Shown here one piece after another: positions 27,352 to 32,500 of a DNA stretch of 32,500 bases (within the stretch, counting starts at the first letter, position 1; each line of letters begins with the position of its first letter). The notes below the pieces were generated by a model. It was given only the letters and a program-made list of their open reading frames with translations, had not been told where the DNA came from and made no database searches. This DNA is from Prorocentrum cordatum (lineage: Eukaryota; Sar; Dinophyceae; Prorocentrales; Prorocentraceae), in NCBI GenBank assembly GCA_963575745.1, contig CAUYUJ010009440.1, forward strand, positions 1 through 32,500, written 5' to 3'. A program made the position numbers and the translations under genes.

Positions 27352-28219
27352 CGGCCCCCACTGAACTGGCGGCTTTTGTCCACTCGCGCAACGCCACTGA
27401 TCCTGCTCTGCTGTGCTCGGCTACCCAGCGGCGCCAGCCCTTCGCCGACGCTTGTCGGACTCGACGCCAGGCGCGCTCGCTCGCCACTTCCATCAGCGCG
27501 GACACGCCCCCGATGCAGTGAGCTCCCCGGTCCGCGAAGGTAGATACGTCTACCCAAGCAACAATATGCACCAGCTTTGCCCAGTTTATGGCGTGCTGCG
27601 TTCGTCCCTGCCCCGTCGGGGGGCGGCGTTCCCCCGCCGCTTCCGCCCCCGCCAACGGGCAGTCCTGCCTGGCTCCTGCGCCATGGACAGCAGGGGTCCG
27701 AATGGTACTCTCGGGGTGGTTCAGGTCGCCCACCTCCACGCGGTGCGCGGTGATCATGTCTGCGCCGATGCCGCTCGCATCAGCGTCGCCATCGCAGGCG
27801 CCCGCGTCGCCGTCGACCTCGCGCTCGAGGCGGTCGCTCCAGGCGGGGCGGGGCCGCTCCAGCAGCGGCGCGATGATAGCCTTGTCGGGGATGCCCTTGG
27901 CGTTGCGGCGAGCCCAGCGCAAGGTCTCGCCCCCCGCTGTCTCGAGGCCGCGACGATCTGGCCCAGCCTCCGGCTTCGCCACCCTGCCACCTCGACCCAC
28001 TTCTGCCCCATCGAGGCCTGCTCTACGTTGGGCGTCTTCAGCGCCTCCCAGACGTAGGTGAGGAGCTGCTGGTGGCCCCTTCGTTCGTAGTGATCTGCGC
28101 CGACGAAGTTGCGGCGCCTGCTGAGGAGGTCCTCGTAGGTCGTCCCCAGCAGGCCCCACTTGTCGCCCATGCCTGTCTGCTCGCACTGCTCTGGCTGGAG
28201 TAGAGGAAGGCCATGTCGT
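27352..28219 (-). pseudogene. Element 2, linker between endonuclease and RT
   Basis: Two frames alternate: about 28200-27950 reads GMGDKWGLLGTTYEDLLSRR and further normal sequence; about 27950-27360 reads LRWARRNAKGIPDKAIIAPL and AINWAKLVHIVAWVDVSTFA. This matches the position of the variable linker in element 1, but no sequence similarity to it was noticed. Confidence 0.55.
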
Positions 28220-29010
28220 CCGTCCCGAGCCGCATCCCGTCGGTAGCTCCAGTGGCCACTGTTGCAATCGTCGCAGGGCCCGCATCCACTTGGGTGCCAG
28301 CTGACCTGGCACGCGGAGGAGGACGGGCGCGCACGGCGCCGCGTTGTACTGGTCCTGCACCTTCGCTGCGATGGCACTGCCTGCCGGTGCCTTAGATATG
28401 ATGAAGTAGTCCCTGTTGCGACTTACCCCCATCGTAGTGCATGATCCCATGTGCGCGTCGAACACCGTGATCCCTCCCATCCCGTTGAGCACACCTGCCT
28501 CCTGGAGATCTGTCGGGCCCATGTTGAAGTCGCCACCGAGGACCGACTCGCGGCCCGCTGCGCGCGCGGCGCTGGTGGAGTTCCTCAGGATGGCCTTGTT
28601 CCTGACCGCCATGCCCTCGCTGACCCACAGGCGCGCGGAGCCGACGACGGCGACGCCCTGCTTGCTGATGGCCGCGAGCGCGCCGCTCGCCAAGCGGCCC
28701 TTGGACTCCGGTGGCGAGATGCCCCACTGGCCCTTGCCGTTGGTGATCCCCACGGACGGCACAGTAGCGTGGAGGGCCCCCGCGCTCCAGCCGCCCTTGG
28801 CCCCGACGCTGGGCGCAATGCCCACGCGCCAGCCTGTCTCCTGCATGAGCGGCGAAGCAGGAGATGGTGCGCGGGCTGGCCCGCAACTCCTGCGCCATCA
28901 CCACTGGCGCACAACTCGTAGACCTTATATGGCTGGGCACCCTCTCGAGCGCGCCGATGGAGTTCACATTCACCGCGAAGAACACCTGCCAGGCCTTGCG
29001 CTCGTCAGGA
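28220..29010 (-). pseudogene. Element 2, EEP endonuclease with lost histidine
   Basis: Begins with AWQVFFAVNVNSIGALE (about 28950-29010, one frame), followed by VVMAQELRAS with the metal-binding Glu. After a frame change come LGGDFNMGPTD (28503-28550), RNRDYFIIS (about 28395-28430) and PCAPVLLRV (about 28310-28340). In element 1 the last motif is PHAPVRL; here the codon at 28333-28331 gives Cys where the catalytic His is expected, so the domain should not cut DNA even without the frameshift. Confidence 0.72.
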
Positions 29011-29184
29011 ACGCGGCGGCGCCGCCCACGTCCTCTTGTCGAAGTCGAGGGCGTGGCCAAGGGACAGAGCAGCAAGAAGAGGGAAGAGGAAGCAGAAGGG
29101 GCCCGCGCCTGTCCATCTGCTCGGCGGTGCAACCCCGATATCCATGATCTTGCGCATGTCCTTATCGCTGCCCCCCGCGGGAAC

Positions 29185-29833
29185 TCAAGCAACTCCCCCA
29201 TTGACCTCTGCGTCGGCCCTGCGCTTGGACCGGCGGTGCTGGCTGTCGAACTCCATGTCAGCCTTGGCCTGGGCGGCCGCTGCTGCCGCCGTCGCCTCAG
29301 CCTCTGCCGTCTCTTTCGCTGATCGTTCCTCCTCAATTTTCTTCTGGTCCTGCGCGTGCTGCAACGCCTCCTGTAGCTTGGGGTCGGCGCCCTTGTCGCG
29401 CGGGCACTTGGCGACCTGCTCAAGGAAGGCGACCGCTGCTCCCCATCCTTGCCCAGGTTTGGGCACACTGGGCTCGTCGCTGCGCTGCTGGAGCTTGCCC
29501 GGCCCGTCCTCACACTTGGCCAGAGCAGCAGCCCTGACTTTCTCGAACTCATTCTGGGCCTCGATGACATCCCTCTCGTGCTTCTCGACGCGCTCCCTGG
29601 TGTGGTCTCGCAGGTTCTCGCACTTGTCCCTCTCCCGCACCACTTTGCACTCCGAGACGCAGTGCAGCACTGTCAGCGTCGACAGTCTCCTGCAGCTGGT
29701 CCACTTGCACCTGCTGTTGCAGCACGACGATGCTGCCCGCCACCAGGGGGCCGAGGTCGGGGTCCTCCGCCTGTTTCCGCAACTCTTGGAGGTGGCCTCT
29801 GAGCTTGCGGAGCTTGGTTTTGGCAGCGTCCAC
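29185..29833 (-). pseudogene. Element 2, coiled-coil region
   Basis: The frame from 29833 reads VDAAKTKLRKLRGHLQELRK and QVQVDQLQETVDADS. Near 29670 the sense moves to another frame with CKVVRERDKCENLRDHTRER and, later, DQKKIEEERSAKETAEAEAT, ending at 29185. The whole is Glu/Arg/Lys/Ala-rich and strongly helical in character. It is separated from the zinc ribbon by a single TAG. Confidence 0.65.
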
Positions 29834-29836
29834 GCT

Positions 29837-29992
29837 CTACGTGTGGTCGGTCCCACTGCTGCTCCCGCCACTAGTGGGTTTCGCGCCGCCCTTGGTGCCC
29901 CAGCACTTCCAGCAGTAGTCGTATCCAGTTCCGGTTTTGACCTTGCATGATGAGCAGGTCCACCCATTGCGCCAACGAGTGTGGGAGACCAT
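29837..29992 (-). CDS. Element 2, N-terminal zinc ribbon (51 residues)
   Basis: ATG at 29992-29990 opens a 51-residue frame containing WTCSSCK and YDYCWKCWG, a C-x2-C..C-x2-C ribbon like that of element 1, then a Gly/Ser/Thr tail. It ends in TAG at 29839-29837. The coiled-coil sequence continues in the same frame directly after this stop, so the TAG is most likely a nonsense mutation in a longer N-terminal protein. The Cys residues are all intact. Confidence 0.6.
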   Translation of the reverse strand: MVSHTRWRNGWTCSSCKVKTGTGYDYCWKCWGTKGGAKPTSGGSSSGTDHT

Positions 29993-30071
29993 CCAGTTCG
30001 CGAGCGCAGTGCCACTTCGAAGTTGGCGCCCGCTGGCGCCGCGCTCCGCCTCTCTGCAGGCCAAAGGTGGG

Positions 30072-30091
30072 CTCGGCGCGAAATGGCTAAG
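30072..30091 (-). other. Possible degenerate spliced-leader remnant
   Basis: The minus strand reads CTTAGCCATTTCGCGCCGAG, matching 14 of 20 leader positions including the core TAGCCATTT. It lies 80 bp upstream of the zinc-ribbon ATG, the place where element 1 has its exact leader. The match is weak alone; position is the main argument. Confidence 0.35.
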
Positions 30092-30139
30092 AATCGCTGG
30101 GAGGAGGAGGAGGAGGAGGAGGAGGAGGAGGAGGAGGGG
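30092..30139. repeat. (GAG)n microsatellite
   Basis: Short GAG tract directly at the 5' limit of element 2. Confidence 0.9.
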
Positions 30140-30246
30140 GACGACGAAAACTGCACGGCGCGAGCTGCGGCTCCGAGCGTCGCGCGGCCGATCCCCGCCG
30201 TCGCCCAGGGCAGCGCGCGAGGGGCTCGCGCTGCCGCAGCGCAGTC

Positions 30247-30304
30247 CCAGATATCCAGCGTGCATTGGAAAAATCAAGACGGAGGGTTTTCGCAGCTTTC
30301 GGCC
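30247..30304. repeat. 58-bp direct repeat, first copy
   Basis: CCCAGATATCCAGCG, ATTGGAAAAATCAAGACGGA and TTTCGCAGCTTTCGGCCT recur at 30687-30745. In this copy the CTC tract follows immediately; in the other, hairpin repeat copy 4 follows. Confidence 0.88.
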
Positions 30305-30535
30305 TCCTCCTCTTCCTCCACTTCCTCCTCCTCCTCCTCCTCCTCCTCCTCCACCTCCTCCTCCTCCTCCTCCTCCCCCTCCTCCTCCTCCTCCACCTCC
30401 TCCTCCTCCTCCTCCTCCTCCTCTCCTCCCCTCCTCCTCCTCCCCCCCCCTCCTCCTCCTCCTCCTCCTCCTCCTCCTCCTCCTCCTCCTCCTCCTCCTC
30501 CTCCCCCTCCTCCTCCTCCTCCTCCTCCTCCTCCA
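30304..30535. repeat. (CTC)n microsatellite
   Basis: About 230 bp of CTC/TCC with ACC and CCC interruptions. It precedes the unit that is inverted relative to 23765-23958. Confidence 0.97.
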
Positions 30536-30745
30536 AGGCAATGCGGGGCGCCGCCGCGCGCAAGGGAGAAGAGGACGGCGGCGCAGGGGCGCGGCTGCCC
30601 TCGCCCCTGGCGAGGGCGCGAGCGGGGAGCCGTCGCGGGATTTGTCGCAGGTCGGGCACGTCCGTCTACGCTACAGGGGGAAGATTCCCAGATATCCAAC
30701 GCATTGAAAAAAATCAAGACGGAGGTTTTTCGCAGCTTTCGGCCT
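30536..30745 (+). repeat. CTC-linked unit flanking element 2, right copy
   Basis: AAGGCAATGCGGGGCGCCGC, GGCGCAGGGGCGCGGCTGCC, CTACAGGGGGAAGATTC and TATCCAACG appear in the order seen on the minus strand at 23958-23765. The final 58 bp duplicate 30247-30304. Confidence 0.85.
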
Positions 30746-30857
30746 CTAGGGGCCCTCGCCGGGCCCAGGAAACTTCCAAAAACTACTCGGGACGAAAAAC
30801 CAGTCCTGGGGAATGGGTCGAGACTTCCAGGGACCCCGCATTGAAAAAATCACGACA
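30744..30857 (-). repeat. Short dispersed hairpin repeat, copy 4
   Basis: The minus strand reads GTCGTGATTTTTTCA, then CCCCAGGACTGGTTTTTC, GAGTAGTTTTTGGAAG, CCTGGGCCCGGCGAGGGCC and AGAGGCCGAAA. It aligns with copy 2 over about 115 bp. Confidence 0.72.
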
Positions 30858-31675
30858 TCGGATCTCTGGGTTTGTGCTGTGCTGGGCCCCGCCGTGCTGC
30901 TCCAAGCGGCGTGCTGCTCGGCGACGTGCTGCTAGTCCCCGCTTGGCCTCGCGATCGGCATGTGGCGAATTTCGGAAACCCTGAACCCAAAAACGTTTTC
31001 ATCTCGTGGGAGGTCGACTTTTGCTTCCGCCGGCTTCCGCCGGCGGAGCCGCCGCCGTTTTACTTCCGCCGCCCTCCGCCAACCTTCCGCCGCCTTCCGC
31101 CGAGGGAGAGATGACAATTCCTTCGATCCTCGAAGGCGAGGCCCTCTTTGGAACGCCTCATATGGCGCACGTCAGTCTGCGCATTCAACTCGTGGGCGCG
31201 GAGGATGGAAGGCTACTCACCACCGTGCCGCTGGGCCCCATAAGTGCTGCTCAGAGCGTGGGGAGTTGCTTATCGTCGTGGTGTTGGTCCCAGCCGTGCC
31301 GACCAGTGACGTGGTGCGTGTCGTGCTGGTCGTCGCACGTGCGGAAGTGGAAGTCTTGCTGCTACTGAGCGTCGAGTTGCTGGAGCCCGCTGTTGGGTCC
31401 CGATGTGCTGCTCCGAGCGGCGTGCACCTCGACGTCGTGAAGAGGGAAAGGGAATAGGGAACAGGGAGAAGGGAGGGGAGATTAAGGAGAGGACGACAGG
31501 GAGGAGGAGTCAGCGAGGAAGGAGGTGTCGGGTGACGGATGAACAGGAGAAGAATGTGGGAGGAGACGGCAAGAGGGACGAGGAGGAGAATGACGAGGAG
31601 AAGGCGAAAGCGAAGGCGGAGGGAGGAGAAGGAAAAAGAAGAAGACCGTGGTGACAACGTCGACCATGATGAAAC
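30858..31675. other. Intergenic with CTTCCGCCG repeats, no gene seen
   Basis: CTTCCGCCG-like 9-mers are repeated at about 31024-31108. GTGCTGCTCCRAGCGGCGTG occurs at about 30896 and 31407. No domain in any frame. Confidence 0.5.
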
Positions 31676-31681
31676 CGAACA

Positions 31682-31754
<73 letters not shown>

Positions 31755-31768
31755 CGACGACGACGAAC
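31676..31768. repeat. (GAC)n microsatellite
   Basis: About 30 GAC/CGA triplets with AAC and GCC interruptions. Poly-Asp, poly-Val and poly-Arg frames over it are not genes. Confidence 0.96.
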
Positions 31769-32045
31769 GACGAGCGACGAGGAGCCACGTTGACGAAGAC
31801 GAGCGACGAGCCACGAGCGACGACGGCGAGGAGGGCCCCGCCCGTCCCCGACCGCCACGCGCCAGGGGTGCGGACTGCCGCCCTCGGCGCCGGCGCGCGC
31901 CGCCGCCGCTGCGCTCGCGGGAGCGTCCCTCGCTCCGCCACGCCTTCCCCCTCCCCCCCCTCGCTCCGCCCCTCGCGCCCCCTGCCCTCGGCGCGGGGAC
32001 GAGGAAGAGAAGGACACGGGCGAGAAAGGAGAGGGGATGACTGGC
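31769..32045. other. Intergenic, GC-rich, no gene seen
   Basis: GCGACGAG repeats at the left give way to GC-rich sequence. Nothing recognisable. Confidence 0.45.
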
Positions 32046-32190
32046 CTTCTCCTCCTCCTCCTCCTCCTCCTCCTCCTCCTCCTCCTCCTCCTCCTAGTCC
32101 TCCTCCTCCTCCTCCTCCTCCTCCTCCTCCTAGTCCTCCTAGTCCTCCTCCTCCTCCTCCTTCTCCTCCTCCTCCTCCATCCCTTTTCCT
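32046..32190. repeat. (CTC)n microsatellite
   Basis: CTC/TCC tract interrupted three times by CTAGTC. Confidence 0.97.
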
Positions 32191-32299
32191 TATAACTTCT
32201 CCCTGTCGCACCCCGAGGCCAATTCTTAGGGCGGGCCAGGCGTTTCACCCGAGACTTCTTCACAAGACATGACGCTGCAGCTTAAAACGTGACAACAGT
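32187..32299 (+). repeat. CTC-linked dispersed unit, copy 2
   Basis: TTATAA, CCCTGTCGCACCCC, GGGCGGGCCAGGCGTTT and GAGACTTC in the order found at 3857-3975. It leads into the 82-bp array. Confidence 0.75.
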
Positions 32300-32500
32300 T
32301 TCACAGATGAAGGGCGGGTGGTTTCCAAAATGTGGCTCTGGCCTGAAGGCCGCACACATTCGTCTCAATATGTACAAGAGGTTCACGGATTAAGGGCGGG
32401 CCGTTTTCAAAATGTGACTCTCGCCTTAGCGCCGCGAACATTCGATTGAAACATTTGCAAGAGCTTCACGGATTGAGGGCGGGCCGCTTTCAGAATGTGG
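32300..32500. repeat. 82/83-bp tandem repeat, runs off the window
   Basis: TTCACRGATKRAGGGCGGG starts at 32300, 32382 and 32465 (spacing 82 and 83). Each unit also has TTTYMAAATGTG and ACATTCG. The third copy is cut by the window end. One start-like fragment (CAACAGCTTCACAGATG) ends the related unit at about 3950. Confidence 0.93.

Larger units (their letters stand above)
24222..30092 (-). mobile_element. Element 2: decayed non-LTR retrotransposon
   Basis: Minus-strand remains of a retrotransposon with the same domain order as element 1 but clearly different sequence: four-Cys zinc ribbon, coiled coil, EEP endonuclease, RT with FFDD, RNase H and a C-terminal Cys motif. The coding sense jumps among all three frames, with several stops. 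A CT microsatellite sits inside the RNase H region and the endonuclease has lost its last catalytic His. The 5' limit is set at a leader-like sequence (30072-30091) and the 3' limit at the stop of the C-terminal motif; the true 3' end may extend to the GAG tract at 24091. No target-site duplication was found. Confidence 0.8.

Overview
This is nuclear DNA of a dinoflagellate. The decisive evidence is an exact 22-nt copy of the dinoflagellate trans-spliced leader (DinoSL) at 16583-16604, minus strand. High GC content, abundant triplet and minisatellite arrays, and retroelements of the dinoflagellate type agree with it. The style resembles free-living genera such as Prorocentrum, but species cannot be fixed from the window. 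No host gene, rRNA or tRNA could be supported; the window is essentially retrotransposons set in repeats.

Layout. 1-3090: a minisatellite with higher-order structure bounded by a 25-bp repeat, a foldback element (718-951), one copy of a short dispersed hairpin family, and a degenerate array of CCAAGACGGCCC-like units with a superimposed ~360-bp period. 3091-3560 (minus): a cysteine-rich segment that may be a remnant of a zinc-ribbon protein gene. 3650-9340: long CTC/GAG tracts, CTCGGCC clusters, a ~100-bp GC-rich array, a 14-bp minisatellite, and CA/CT tracts. 9352-16604 (minus): element 1, a full-length non-LTR retrotransposon encoding zinc ribbon, coiled coil, EEP endonuclease, reverse transcriptase, RNase H and C-terminal cysteine motif. 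It is bounded by a perfect 14-bp target-site duplication and starts exactly at nucleotide 1 of the spliced leader. 16619-24220: hairpin repeats, a foldback element, a 100-bp tandem duplication, a second 14-bp minisatellite in the opposite orientation, another CCAAGAGG array, and GAG, CAT and GAGAA tracts. 24222 to about 30092 (minus): element 2, an older and heavily broken retrotransposon of similar domain order but different sequence, with a CT microsatellite inside its RNase H region and inverted microsatellite-linked repeats on both sides. 30092-32500: more repeats, ending in an 82/83-bp tandem array that runs off the window.

Biology. Element 1 reads as an mRNA that was trans-spliced, reverse transcribed and inserted whole, so the leader became genomic. 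Its reading frame is now split by at least two shifts. Element 2 shows the same plan at a later stage of decay, including loss of the predicted endonuclease histidine. The most interesting items are the leader-to-TSD junction, the leader-like remnant at the start of element 2, the short hairpin repeat family with four copies, and the 14-bp minisatellite shared by two loci in opposite orientation.
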